This document shows positions 34,071 to 42,594 of a DNA stretch of 64,000 bases, in pieces (position 1 is the stretch's first letter; each line of letters opens with the position of its first letter). Source of the DNA: Bacteroidota bacterium. Its GTDB lineage: Bacteria; Bacteroidota; Bacteroidia; Flavobacteriales; Flavobacteriaceae. The translations under genes and the position numbers were made by a program. The notes below the pieces were generated by a model, which searched no databases, was not told the DNA's origin, and saw only the letters and a program-made list of their open reading frames with translations. Where the stretch lies: positions 205,398 to 269,397 of the forward strand of contig JAEXIT010000010.1 of NCBI GenBank assembly GCA_023446155.1, given 5' to 3'.

Positions 34071-34763
34071 ATGGAACTCGTTCGCGCTATAAAATTCCCC
34101 ATTACATTTGATACCGACCGTTTACAGGCCGATGTTCAGAAGATACTGCCCCAGGAATGGACCGATCATTACAACCGTAAGGATTACAATGGCAAATGGA
34201 CATCGATCGCCTTAATGTCGGAAGACGGTAAATCCGATTCTATTTTCGCCTTAAACCGAAACGGATTAAAAGATACGGACGTTTTGCAACAATGTCCCTA
34301 TTTTAAAGCTGTTCTTGATGGTTTTCCGTTTGAAAAAACAGCCGTCCGTTTGCTTAATCTGACTGCCGGAACCGAAATCAAACCCCATCGCGATTATTGT
34401 CTCGGTTATGAAGACGGTTGCTTCCGTTTGCATATTCCCATTATCACCAATCCCGATGTGGTATTTTTACTGGACGACAAACGTTTGATTATGAACGAAG
34501 GCGAATGCTGGTATATCAATGCCAATTTTACGCATTCGGTTGTCAATAATGGTACCCGCGACCGTATTCATCTGGTTATCGACGGATTGCAAAACGAATG
34601 GACTGACGCTCTTTTTTACAAAGAAGCCCATCCGGAACAATTCCGAAAACCGTTACCGGAAATGAGCGAAGCCGAAAAACAACGTATCCTTGAAGAGTTA
34701 AATCGGATGAATCCGGTACTCTCGGCTACCATCCTTCAAAACATGGAAAATAAAAATTCCTGA
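34071..34763 (+). CDS. aspartyl/asparaginyl beta-hydroxylase-like 2-oxoglutarate oxygenase
   Basis: 230 residues. Double-stranded beta-helix with the iron triad PHRDY (His106, Asp108) and His155 (NFTHSVVNN), plus the 2-oxoglutarate-binding Arg in RDRIHLVID, as in the Asp_Arg_Hydrox (PF05118) family. The preceding part (FEKTAVRLLNLTAGTEIKPH) and SDSIFALN fit the same family. The substrate may be a small molecule, peptide or protein side chain. No signal peptide, so cytosolic. Coupled to the HEAGH gene (3-base gap). The C-terminal extension (residues about 190-230) is helical and charged. Confidence 0.86.
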   Translation: MELVRAIKFPITFDTDRLQADVQKILPQEWTDHYNRKDYNGKWTSIALMSEDGKSDSIFALNRNGLKDTDVLQQCPYFKAVLDGFPFEKTAVRLLNLTAGTEIKPHRDYCLGYEDGCFRLHIPIITNPDVVFLLDDKRLIMNEGECWYINANFTHSVVNNGTRDRIHLVIDGLQNEWTDALFYKEAHPEQFRKPLPEMSEAEKQRILEELNRMNPVLSATILQNMENKNS

Positions 34764-34790
34764 TCAATCCGGAACCTATAAAAACAAAGA

Positions 34791-34812
34791 AGGTAGGCTT
34801 AACCAAACCTAC
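34791..34812. terminator. weak hairpin after the hydroxylase gene
   Basis: GGTAGG and CCTACC around a 10-base loop, 28 bases after the stop codon. No T-run, so termination here is uncertain. Confidence 0.3.
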
Positions 34813-34885
34813 CCTCTCCTGTCTATAAACACAATTTATTTATGGAACTCTAAACTATGCCTACACTATGACTTTTTATGAAAAG

Positions 34886-35164
34886 TTATGACACCCCTAC
34901 TCTATTAAATTTTTTCGATACGACTACCGGTTTTTCCAATACCGGAAGGTGTTCTTGTTTTCCGTGAACGATAAAATCAAATCGGGCTTTTGCCAATGAT
35001 TCTTCCGTGAAATCATGCAAACCATAATCGGCTTTTATTTCTTTCAACACAACATCCGATGAGGTCGAATGACCATAACTCCTATTGCTAACAGTTTCTG
35101 TTCCCAGATAATATTTTTTCCCGTTAATCGTCGCAAATGCCGACACTATATATACTCCATCCAT
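34886..35164 (-). CDS. unrecognised small protein
   Basis: 92 residues, no signal peptide or membrane helix. N-terminal MDGVYIVSAFATINGKKYYLGTETV looks like a beta hairpin, and the middle (VVLKEIKADYGLHDFTEESLAKARFDFIVHG) is helical. The N-terminal DGVYIV and FxFxVxG pattern gives no family I can name. Codon use is like the neighbours. It is followed, on the same strand, by nothing downstream before the hydroxylase region; the next upstream gene starts 61 bases away. Probably a real gene because the frame is clean and no other frame is open. Confidence 0.55.
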   Translation of the reverse strand: MDGVYIVSAFATINGKKYYLGTETVSNRSYGHSTSSDVVLKEIKADYGLHDFTEESLAKARFDFIVHGKQEHLPVLEKPVVVSKKFNRVGVS

Positions 35165-35225
35165 ACGCTCTTGCTTTTAGGTTATTATTATTTTAGCACT
35201 ATTAATTTTAATTCGATGTAAGTCG

Positions 35226-35666
35226 CTATTCTGCCGGAATTGTCATACTCCCGGCTGTTCTTTTGGAATCGGCAAAGCTGTTAAACAACGATCCGACAAA
35301 CAACAGTAGCAGCCCGGCAACAACAGGCCATTGTGCGACAGGTAAAAACATCCTTCCTGTCAATATAAAAAGTGTCCCTATCAGGCTAAGTAAAAAGGGA
35401 AAGTATATTTTTTGTCGTACATTTTTTAGCAAAGCCCACAAATGAAGCATTAAAAAAAGTAAAAGTGCCGGGAAAAGCCATACCATTGGCGATAATTTAG
35501 CCATTCCGAAGCTTCCCAACATACTCATATATACCGTCCAGCACATTCCGGTTTTGGGATAAAACAACGCCAGAAAACCCAACAGTTCAACTCCGGTACC
35601 GGTGTTTTTCTTTTTCCCCGGAACCCTATCCCAATCCGTTACGAACCCATATATTCGCTTACCCAT
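35226..35666 (-). CDS. unrecognised integral membrane protein
   Basis: 146 residues with about four hydrophobic segments (about 27-50, 57-77, 83-104, 110-130), a basic N-terminus (MGKRIYGFVTDWDRVPGKKKNTGTG) and a polar C-terminus. Short helices and one Cys. No family recognised. It lies 20 bases after the next reverse-strand gene (35687-36034), so the two are probably co-transcribed. Confidence 0.6.
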   Translation of the reverse strand: MGKRIYGFVTDWDRVPGKKKNTGTGVELLGFLALFYPKTGMCWTVYMSMLGSFGMAKLSPMVWLFPALLLFLMLHLWALLKNVRQKIYFPFLLSLIGTLFILTGRMFLPVAQWPVVAGLLLLFVGSLFNSFADSKRTAGSMTIPAE

Positions 35667-35686
35667 TTTGCGTTACATTTTAATTA

Positions 35687-36034
35687 TTACTGCCTTAAAC
35701 TAATTTTAAGATTTTGCAACCAATAGGTATCAACAGGTGGTAAATGCTGAAAATCATCTTCTGTTTCCTGAGTATCCGGAAGATAACCAGAAGAATCGTC
35801 TGAAGTTTGTCCGTTATTTTCGGAGCGATTGCTATGCAATACATTCAACGCCAATAAAGATACTTCGGTAGAAGTCTCTTCGATCAGGTTCTGAATCGCA
35901 GTCGGATTCGAATAGTTTACCAATTGCAGGTTTTGTTTTTCCTTTACCACAACGGTCGCTGTCGCGGGTGTTTCCCGACAGAAGCTTATTAAAAGGAATG
36001 CTATTACTACTACGGCAATTTGGGGGATCTTCAT
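35687..36034 (-). CDS. unrecognised exported protein
   Basis: 115 residues with an N-terminal hydrophobic stretch (IAVVVIAFLLISFC) that looks like a signal or anchor; the Cys follows Phe, so it is a poor lipobox. The rest is polar and low in hydrophobic residues, with an acidic stretch (SDDSSGYLPDTQETEDDFQHLPP). No family recognised. It is the first gene of a possible two-gene unit with the membrane protein 20 bases downstream. Confidence 0.5.
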   Translation of the reverse strand: MKIPQIAVVVIAFLLISFCRETPATATVVVKEKQNLQLVNYSNPTAIQNLIEETSTEVSLLALNVLHSNRSENNGQTSDDSSGYLPDTQETEDDFQHLPPVDTYWLQNLKISLRQ

Positions 36035-36323
36035 TTCTACTATCTTTTTTGGTTACAGTTTAGTCGTCAAAAAATACTTAACCTATTAGCTAACAGTATG
36101 ATCTTGCTACAGCATTTTATGGGATAAAACTATAAATCCGTATTTTATTTTTTATACGTGTTTTTACCTGTTTTTCCGTAATTGCCATTTCCAGACCGGA
36201 GTCATCCCGGTTTTGGTCGATAAAAAATCGGTTTTGGTTCTGTATTTTCATTCGGGGTATTTTTAAATTTCCCAATTAAAATCTATCTTCGTAAAGTGAT
36301 TTTTTACTAATCGTAATTCCTGA
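36035..36323. other. divergent intergenic region before recG
   Basis: 289 bases between the reverse-strand gene at 36034 and recG. AT-rich. TATCTTCG near 36280 is one base off TAnnTTTG and could be the recG -7 element. No open frame, repeat or RNA gene seen. Confidence 0.5.
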
Positions 36324-38426
36324 ATGAACAACCTTCTCGAAACTCCTATAGAATACCTCAAAGGCGTTGGTCCACAACGTGGGGAGTTATTACGCAAAGA
36401 GTTAAACATTCACCGTTATGCCGATCTGCTCAACCTCTATCCCAATCGTTATATCGATCGTACGCGCTACTATAAAATCAATGAATTGCAAAACAGTAAT
36501 TCGGAAGTACAGATTATAGGCCGCGTGATCCATATTAAAACCGTTGAGCAAAAACGGGGAAAACGACTTGTCGCTACTTTTGTAGACGATACCGGCGAAA
36601 TGGAACTGGTGTGGTTCCAGGGCCATAAATGGATCCGTGAAAGTCTGAAATTAAATAGTGTTTATGTTATTTTCGGAAAAGTCACCTCTTTTAACGGACT
36701 GTTTAATATGGCACATCCGGAAATGGAATTACTCGCCGATCACGAAAAGAGTTTGCGGTCGGCCATGCAATCGGTTTATCCATCTACCGAAAAACTAACG
36801 CAAAAAGGGATTACCAATAAAACGGTAAACCGCCTGATGCAACAGTTGTTTATCGAAACACAAGCATTATTTAAAGAGCCATTGCCGGTAAATCTGATCG
36901 ACGAATTAAAGTTGATTCCGAAGAATATTGCCTTATTCAACATCCATTTCCCGAAAAGTCAGGAGTTGTTGGCCAAAGCGCAATTTCGATTAAAGTTTGA
37001 AGAATTATTCTTTATACAGTTACAACTGATCACTAAGAACCTCATCCGAAAACACAAGATCAAAGGACATCCTTTTGATAATGTTGGAGCCTATTTTACG
37101 ACATTTTACAACGATTACCTTCCGTTCGATCTGACCAATGCTCAGAAAAAGGTTTTAAAAGAAATTCGGAACGACCTGGGAAGTAATGCCCAAATGAACC
37201 GTCTTTTACAAGGTGACGTGGGATCCGGTAAAACCATCGTGGCACTTATGACCATGCTTTTGGCTCTGGATAACGGTTTTCAGGCCTGTCTGATGGCACC
37301 AACGGAAATATTAGCCAATCAGCACTTTTTAGGAATCCGGGAATTGGCCAAAGAACTCAATCTGAATATCAAAATACTAACCGGTTCCACCAAAACAGCC
37401 GATCGGAAGATCATTCACGAGGAATTGGAAAACGGTAGCCTGCATATCATAATTGGCACCCATGCGTTGTTGGAAGATAAAGTAAAATTCCACAACCTCG
37501 GACTTGCTATTATCGATGAACAACATCGTTTTGGTGTCGAGCAACGTTCTAAATTATGGAAAAAAAATGCCATTCCACCACATGTGTTGGTGATGACAGC
37601 CACACCTATTCCGCGAACATTAGCCATGAGTCTCTATGGTGATCTGGATATTTCGGTTATCGACGAACTCCCTCCGGGTCGGAAGCCCATACAAACCGTA
37701 CATCGTTACGACAGCAACCGACTAAAAGTATGGAAATTTTTAAAAGATGAAATCGCCAAAGGTCGGCAGATTTATATCGTCTATCCTTTGATTCAGGAAA
37801 GCGAAAAAATGGATTACAAAGACCTGATGGATGGTTACGAAGGGATTTCGCGCGACTTTCCACTACCCCAATACAGTGTAAGTATCGTACACGGACAAAT
37901 GAAACCGGCCGAAAAAGACGCCGAAATGGAGCGCTTTGCTTCCGGAAAAACGAACATTATGGTCGCCACTACCGTTATCGAAGTTGGCGTGAACGTGCCG
38001 AATGCCAGTGTAATGATCATTGAAAGCGCCGAACGTTTTGGTCTTTCACAGTTGCACCAGCTGCGCGGTCGTGTAGGACGTGGTGCCGAACAAAGTTATT
38101 GCATCCTGATGACCGGTCATAAGCTAAGTAATGATTCGAAAATACGAATCGAAACCATGTGTCGCACCAACGACGGTTTTGAGATTTCGGAAGTCGATTT
38201 AAAGCTTCGCGGGCCAGGCGATATCATGGGAACCCAACAAAGTGGCGTACTCAATTTACAAATCGCCGATCTGGTAAAAGACCGGGATATTTTACAATTG
38301 GCCCGTCATGAAGCCATCCGACTTTTAAAAGACGATCCGTCGATGAACAAGCCGGAACACCAACTTTTAAAACAGGTTTTTATTGAATTATCCAAAAAAA
38401 GAAACATCTGGAATCACATAAGCTAA
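36324..38426 (+). CDS. recG: ATP-dependent DNA helicase RecG
   Basis: 700 residues, near the E. coli length (693). N-terminal wedge/OB domain (residues about 1-180: ETPIEYLKGVGPQRGELLRKELNIHRYADLL, VQIIGRVI), then superfamily 2 helicase: LLQGDVGSGKTIVALM (Walker A), AIIDEQHRFGVEQR (DEQH, motif II), MTATPIPRTLAM (III), TTVIEVGVNVPNASVMIIESAERFGLSQLHQLRGRVGRG (V-VI), and the TRG-type C-terminus. It reverses stalled replication forks and migrates branches. Stand-alone gene, followed by the bestrophin gene after 59 bases. Confidence 0.97.
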   Translation: MNNLLETPIEYLKGVGPQRGELLRKELNIHRYADLLNLYPNRYIDRTRYYKINELQNSNSEVQIIGRVIHIKTVEQKRGKRLVATFVDDTGEMELVWFQGHKWIRESLKLNSVYVIFGKVTSFNGLFNMAHPEMELLADHEKSLRSAMQSVYPSTEKLTQKGITNKTVNRLMQQLFIETQALFKEPLPVNLIDELKLIPKNIALFNIHFPKSQELLAKAQFRLKFEELFFIQLQLITKNLIRKHKIKGHPFDNVGAYFTTFYNDYLPFDLTNAQKKVLKEIRNDLGSNAQMNRLLQGDVGSGKTIVALMTMLLALDNGFQACLMAPTEILANQHFLGIRELAKELNLNIKILTGSTKTADRKIIHEELENGSLHIIIGTHALLEDKVKFHNLGLAIIDEQHRFGVEQRSKLWKKNAIPPHVLVMTATPIPRTLAMSLYGDLDISVIDELPPGRKPIQTVHRYDSNRLKVWKFLKDEIAKGRQIYIVYPLIQESEKMDYKDLMDGYEGISRDFPLPQYSVSIVHGQMKPAEKDAEMERFASGKTNIMVATTVIEVGVNVPNASVMIIESAERFGLSQLHQLRGRVGRGAEQSYCILMTGHKLSNDSKIRIETMCRTNDGFEISEVDLKLRGPGDIMGTQQSGVLNLQIADLVKDRDILQLARHEAIRLLKDDPSMNKPEHQLLKQVFIELSKKRNIWNHIS

Positions 38427-38485
38427 CCTACTTTAAAGCTTTAGATTAAACAATTTAAAATAGTGTATTACAAACAACTAAATAT

Positions 38486-39349
38486 ATGGTAGCCTACAAT
38501 CCTAAAGACTGGATTACTTTTATTTTCCGTTTTCACAAAGCGGATACCTTTCGTCAGTTAATCCCTATGATGATCACCATTGGACTCTATTCCGCGGCAG
38601 TTGGTTACCTCGAAATGGAATACTGGAAACTATCCCAACAAAGTCATGTTAAAAACGTTACCATCATGCACAACATGCTCGGTTTTGTGATCTCCTTATT
38701 ACTCGCCTACCGAACCAACACAGCTTACGACCGTTGGTGGGAAGGTCGAAAATTATGGGGCGGATTGGTCAACAATAGTCGGAATTTGTCTATAAAGCTG
38801 GCCGCGATGTTAAAAGACGAACGCGACCGCATGTATTTCCGTACGATGATACCGGGTTATGCCTCTATTTTAAACCGTCATTTAAAAAATGCCGATACGG
38901 GAAAACAACTAGCGGAAGATTTCGACCTCAGCCTGGATCACAACAAACACAAACCCAATCAGGTAGCGCGCATGCTTTTTAATAAAATCAACGAGTTATA
39001 CGAATCCAAAAAGATCACCGGTGATCAGTTAATCATTCTGAACAGCGAAATCCAGTCGTTTACCGAAATCTGTGGCGCCTGCGAGCGAATTAAAAACACC
39101 CCAATCCCCTATTCTTACAGCGCTTTTATCAAAAAGTTTATCTTTTTTTACGTGATGACGCTTCCATTTGGTTATGTATTTAGCCTTGGTTATTATGTCG
39201 TTCCGGTTGTGGTTTTTATTTTTTACGTATTGGCCAGTTTGGAACTGATTGCCGAGGAAATTGAAGATCCGTTTGGAGACGATGCCAACGACTTGCCTAC
39301 AGCCAAAATTGCCAGCAACATTAAAATTCACGTGGAGGAAATTCTATAA
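38486..39349 (+). CDS. bestrophin family anion channel
   Basis: 287-residue membrane protein with the bestrophin features: FRQLIPMMITIGLYSAAVGYLE (first helix), HNMLGFVISLLLAYRTNTAYDRWWEGRKLWGGLVNNSRNL (N-terminal signature with the conserved AYDRWWEGRK), PIPYSYSAFIKKFIFFYVMTLPFGY and the IEDPFGDDANDLP C-terminal motif. The bacterial homologues form pentameric cation- or anion-selective pores; selectivity cannot be told here. Single gene. Confidence 0.93.
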   Translation: MVAYNPKDWITFIFRFHKADTFRQLIPMMITIGLYSAAVGYLEMEYWKLSQQSHVKNVTIMHNMLGFVISLLLAYRTNTAYDRWWEGRKLWGGLVNNSRNLSIKLAAMLKDERDRMYFRTMIPGYASILNRHLKNADTGKQLAEDFDLSLDHNKHKPNQVARMLFNKINELYESKKITGDQLIILNSEIQSFTEICGACERIKNTPIPYSYSAFIKKFIFFYVMTLPFGYVFSLGYYVVPVVVFIFYVLASLELIAEEIEDPFGDDANDLPTAKIASNIKIHVEEIL

Positions 39350-39432
39350 AAGAACGTTAATTTCGACAACTATTTTTTCAAGTCGGGATATTTTTCTGTA
39401 AATTTAGTAGCTTGTTTTTTCAGGCAAACGTA

Positions 39433-40374
39433 ATGTTTATTTTGAAAAGAATCCCGATGAGTTTGTCCAGATCCCTATTACCGACACCGCGTTTAACTCA
39501 GGAAAAGTCCCTTAAAACTTTAGTTGAGAACAGAACCATTTACTCCTTAAACAACTGTGAGTTAAATATTTTTGAAACCTATAAAACCACCGAAATGGTT
39601 CCGTTAAAATTTAACGATTTGGTGGTCACGAGTATGCTGCGGGGTAAAAAGGTAATGCATCTGTTTGACGAACCCGGATTCGTATACCTGCCCGGAGAAA
39701 CCGTAGTGGTTCCTTCGAATGTGGAAATGAAAATTGATTTTCCCGAAGCCTCTCCAAACAACCCTACCCAATGTTTGGCATTAGCTATCGATCAGGCAAA
39801 AATTAACGAGACATTACAATTCCTAAACGAACGCTATCCCAAAGACGGCGACTTCTGGAAACTGGATCACGAAAATTATTTTTTCTACAACAATATCGAA
39901 CTCGCCACGACCATCAGCAAACTGATTAAAGAATGCATGAGCACTTCGATTACCAAAGATGCATTGGCCGACCTGACGTTACAGGAATTACTGATCCGTA
40001 TTATTCAGACACAAACCGTAAAGGCGATCGATACAAACACTTTTCTAAACAACAACAGCCCTATTGTGCCCGTGGTGGAATATATCCGGAAAAACCTTCA
40101 GGGCAATATCAACTTAAAAGAACTAAGTGATAAAGCTTGTATGAGCACCACTTCGTTCTATCGCTTTTTTAAACGAGAACTGGGTATGAGTCCGATTGAG
40201 TTTATTCTGACTGAAAAGATCAAACAGGCCAAACAATTATTAAAAAATCCGTCGCTACAGATCAATGAAGTTTGTTTCCAATCCGGATTTGAAGATTGCA
40301 ATTATTTTATCCGACTATTTAAAAAATACGAAGGAATCACGCCTAAACAATACCAACTGCTCTATATCAGCTAA
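39433..40374 (+). CDS. AraC family transcriptional regulator
   Basis: 313 residues from the ATG at 39433; ATGs at 39412 and 39457 are also in frame. N-terminal AraC_N-like sensor domain (residues about 25-200) and C-terminal double helix-turn-helix: VVEYIRKNLQGNINLKELSDKACMSTTSFYRFFKRELGMSPIEFILTEKIKQAKQLL and INEVCFQSGFEDCNYFIRLFKKYEGITPKQYQ. Its stop is directly adjacent to the end of the convergent DUF779 gene (40375). The aldehyde dehydrogenase and DUF779 genes next to it suggest it controls them in response to an aldehyde. Confidence 0.92.
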   Translation: MFILKRIPMSLSRSLLPTPRLTQEKSLKTLVENRTIYSLNNCELNIFETYKTTEMVPLKFNDLVVTSMLRGKKVMHLFDEPGFVYLPGETVVVPSNVEMKIDFPEASPNNPTQCLALAIDQAKINETLQFLNERYPKDGDFWKLDHENYFFYNNIELATTISKLIKECMSTSITKDALADLTLQELLIRIIQTQTVKAIDTNTFLNNNSPIVPVVEYIRKNLQGNINLKELSDKACMSTTSFYRFFKRELGMSPIEFILTEKIKQAKQLLKNPSLQINEVCFQSGFEDCNYFIRLFKKYEGITPKQYQLLYIS

Positions 40375-40752
40375 CTAATCATCCTCTTTATAGCGCAACG
40401 GTTGCAGATTCGTGCGTTCTTCGTCGGCAAACAATCGGGAATGGATAATAAAGCGCTTCCCATACGGGATTTCCAGCGAAAAACTCGCGCCACGCCCCGC
40501 AACCACATCTAGCGTTAAGCGGGTATGCTGCCAATATTCAAACTGATCTTTGCTCATCCAAAACGGACATCCGGCGACTTCACCAAGACAAACGTCGCTA
40601 TAACCCAGCTTAAATTCACCTTCCGGAAAACACATCGGCTGCGATCCGTCGCAACAGCCACCACTCTGATGAAACATCAGGTCGCCGTTACGGGATTTTA
40701 ATTCATCGATTAAGGCTACTGCCGCTTCTGTTATATCTACTCGTGCTACCAT
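40375..40752 (-). CDS. DUF779 family protein
   Basis: 125 residues with a Cys-rich first half: FHQSGGCCDGSQPMCFPEGEF and VCLGEVAGCPFWMSKDQFEYWQHTRLTLDV. DUF779 genes are habitually placed beside acetaldehyde dehydrogenase genes and are probably auxiliary to aldehyde oxidation, but no activity is proven. It is downstream of the aldehyde dehydrogenase across an intrinsic terminator, so its expression may depend on read-through. Its stop adjoins the AraC gene stop without any gap. Confidence 0.9.
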   Translation of the reverse strand: MVARVDITEAAVALIDELKSRNGDLMFHQSGGCCDGSQPMCFPEGEFKLGYSDVCLGEVAGCPFWMSKDQFEYWQHTRLTLDVVAGRGASFSLEIPYGKRFIIHSRLFADEERTNLQPLRYKEDD

Positions 40753-40763
40753 ATCATTCGTTT

Positions 40764-40795
40764 AAAAACCCGACAGAATTTTACTCCTGCCGGGT
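40764..40795 (-). terminator. intrinsic terminator or attenuator between ALDH and DUF779 genes
   Basis: On the minus strand ACCCGGCAG, a 9-base loop, CTGTCGGGT (one G-U pair), then TTTTT. It lies 42 bases past the aldehyde dehydrogenase stop and 12 bases before the DUF779 start, so it can lower DUF779 levels. Confidence 0.7.
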
Positions 40796-40836
40796 CATTG
40801 GGGGAAACTTATTGTGGTTTTGTTTTTGAAAAAAAA

Positions 40837-42342
40837 TTAAAAGAATCCTAGTTTATTTTTGTCATATGAAATCAGCATATTTTTAGTTTGACGATAATGT
40901 TCCAGCATCATTTTGTGGTTTTCTCTTCCGAAACCGGATTTTTTATAACCTCCAAACGGCGCATGTGCCGGATAGGCGTGATAATTATTCACCCAAACCC
41001 TTCCCGCCTGAATCGCTCTCGGCACCTGATACAATTCGTGCGCATCACGCGTCCAAACGCCGGCACCCAATCCGTATAGGGTATCGTTAGCAATGGCAAT
41101 GGCTTCTTCTGTGGTTTTAAAGGTAGTCACACATACCACCGGTCCGAAAATTTCCTCCTGAAAGATTCGCATTTTATTCGTTCCTTTAAATACCGTCGGC
41201 TCAATATAATAACCACCAGAAAGTTCACCTTCCAACTGGTTGACATGTCCACCAACCAAAACTTCCGCACCTTCTTCTTTTCCGATTTTCAGATACGACT
41301 GGATTTTCTCGTACTGATCATTTGAAGCCTGTGCCCCCATCATCACGGTTTTGTCCAGCGGATGTCCAATTTTAATCGCTTTTACCCTTTCGATTACTTT
41401 TGCCATAAAACGATCGTAGATATCCTCATGTACCAACATACGCGACGGACAGGTACAGATTTCACCTTGGTTTAACGCAAACATTACCGTACCTTCCACC
41501 GCTTTGTCGAAAAAGGCATCATCAGCATCGGCTACCGATTTAAAGAAAATATTCGGCGATTTCCCACCTAACTCCATCGTGGACGGAATGATGTTTTCCG
41601 CGGCATATTGCATGATCAATCTACCTGTGGTCGTTTCACCGGTAAACGATACTTTAGCAATACGAGGTGACGTTGCCAATGGTTTTCCGGCTTCGATTCC
41701 GAATCCGTTTACAATATTGATCACTCCCGGTGGCACGACATCTTTAATCAGATCCATTAACACCAAAATCGAAACCGGCGTTTGTTCCGCTGCCTTTACT
41801 ACGGTACAATTACCCGCGGCAATTGCCGGCGCAATTTTCCAGGTAGCCATCAGCAACGGGAAATTCCAGGGGATAATTTGCCCGACTACCCCTATCGGTT
41901 CGTGCAGACAAATACTTACCGTATTCTCATCGTGTTCGGATATCGTTCCTTCTTCAGCACGGATTACACCGGCAAAATAGCGAAAGTGATCAATACAAAG
42001 AGGTAAATCAGCCGCCAGGGTTTCGCGAACTGCTTTACCGTTATCTATCGTTTCCACGGTAGCCAGATATTCTAAATTGGCCTCCATGACATCGGCAATT
42101 TTATTCAACACAAGACTTCTGTAGGCCGGCGATGCTTTTCCCCAGGTTTTAAAAGCCTCATGAGCCGCATCAAGCGCTAAATCGATATCTTCTTTGGTCG
42201 ATCGGGCGGCTTTGGCAAATACTTTTCCGTCAATCGGAGAGACATTGTCGAAGTATTCCCCTTTTACCGGAGGCACAAATTTACCCCCGATGAAATTATC
42301 ATATTTTTCTTTAAATTGTGGTCTTTGAATTACATTGCTCAT
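40837..42342 (-). CDS. aldehyde dehydrogenase (ExaC/AldB-like)
   Basis: 501 residues, NAD(P)-dependent aldehyde oxidation in the cytosol. Motifs: WNFPLLMATWKIAPAIAAGNCTVVKAAEQTP (cofactor), SFTGETTTGRLIMQYAA, TMELGGKSPNIFF (Glu general base) and NQGEICTCPSRM with catalytic Cys296 (Cys298 close by). The FGGYKKSGFGRENHKMML tail and the CTCPSR variant are those of acetaldehyde dehydrogenases of the AldB/ExaC branch, which pair with DUF779. It is first in the operon; a palindrome in its promoter suggests control, possibly by the AraC protein. Confidence 0.94.
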   Translation of the reverse strand: MSNVIQRPQFKEKYDNFIGGKFVPPVKGEYFDNVSPIDGKVFAKAARSTKEDIDLALDAAHEAFKTWGKASPAYRSLVLNKIADVMEANLEYLATVETIDNGKAVRETLAADLPLCIDHFRYFAGVIRAEEGTISEHDENTVSICLHEPIGVVGQIIPWNFPLLMATWKIAPAIAAGNCTVVKAAEQTPVSILVLMDLIKDVVPPGVINIVNGFGIEAGKPLATSPRIAKVSFTGETTTGRLIMQYAAENIIPSTMELGGKSPNIFFKSVADADDAFFDKAVEGTVMFALNQGEICTCPSRMLVHEDIYDRFMAKVIERVKAIKIGHPLDKTVMMGAQASNDQYEKIQSYLKIGKEEGAEVLVGGHVNQLEGELSGGYYIEPTVFKGTNKMRIFQEEIFGPVVCVTTFKTTEEAIAIANDTLYGLGAGVWTRDAHELYQVPRAIQAGRVWVNNYHAYPAHAPFGGYKKSGFGRENHKMMLEHYRQTKNMLISYDKNKLGFF

Positions 42343-42381
42343 AAAATTGTTTTTTGTGTTTCTTCAAAATTACAGGCTCTG

Positions 42382-42410
42382 CAAAAAGTAAAATAGCACT
42401 ATTCTTCCAA
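42382..42410 (-). promoter_or_regulatory. promoter region of the aldehyde dehydrogenase with AATAG/CTATT operator candidate
   Basis: Minus strand: a TTG (42408-42410) and TACTTTTTG (42382-42390, one base longer than TAnnTTTG) are 17 bases apart. The spacer holds the perfect inverted repeat AATAG-2 nt-CTATT (42392-42403). A regulator bound there would sit on the polymerase site. Confidence 0.35.
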
Positions 42411-42566
42411 TCAATAGCATATTTTTTTCAGTTGTATTTTTTTTGTTTTAATTTTTTAAACATTCCTTTATAAATACCGATAATTCACAAACAATCGTCA
42501 ATCTAAAAAAGATACCATACCGTTTAAAAAAGCGTAACTTTTCTTTATTCTACGCCCGACAATACT

Positions 42567-42574
42567 TATATTTG
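42567..42574 (+). promoter_or_regulatory. candidate -7 element of pheT
   Basis: TATATTTG lies 20 bases before the pheT ATG, implying a leader of about 15 bases. No TTG at the exact 19-21 distance. Confidence 0.45.
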
Positions 42575-42594
42575 CAACCTTAAATTTTACTGCA

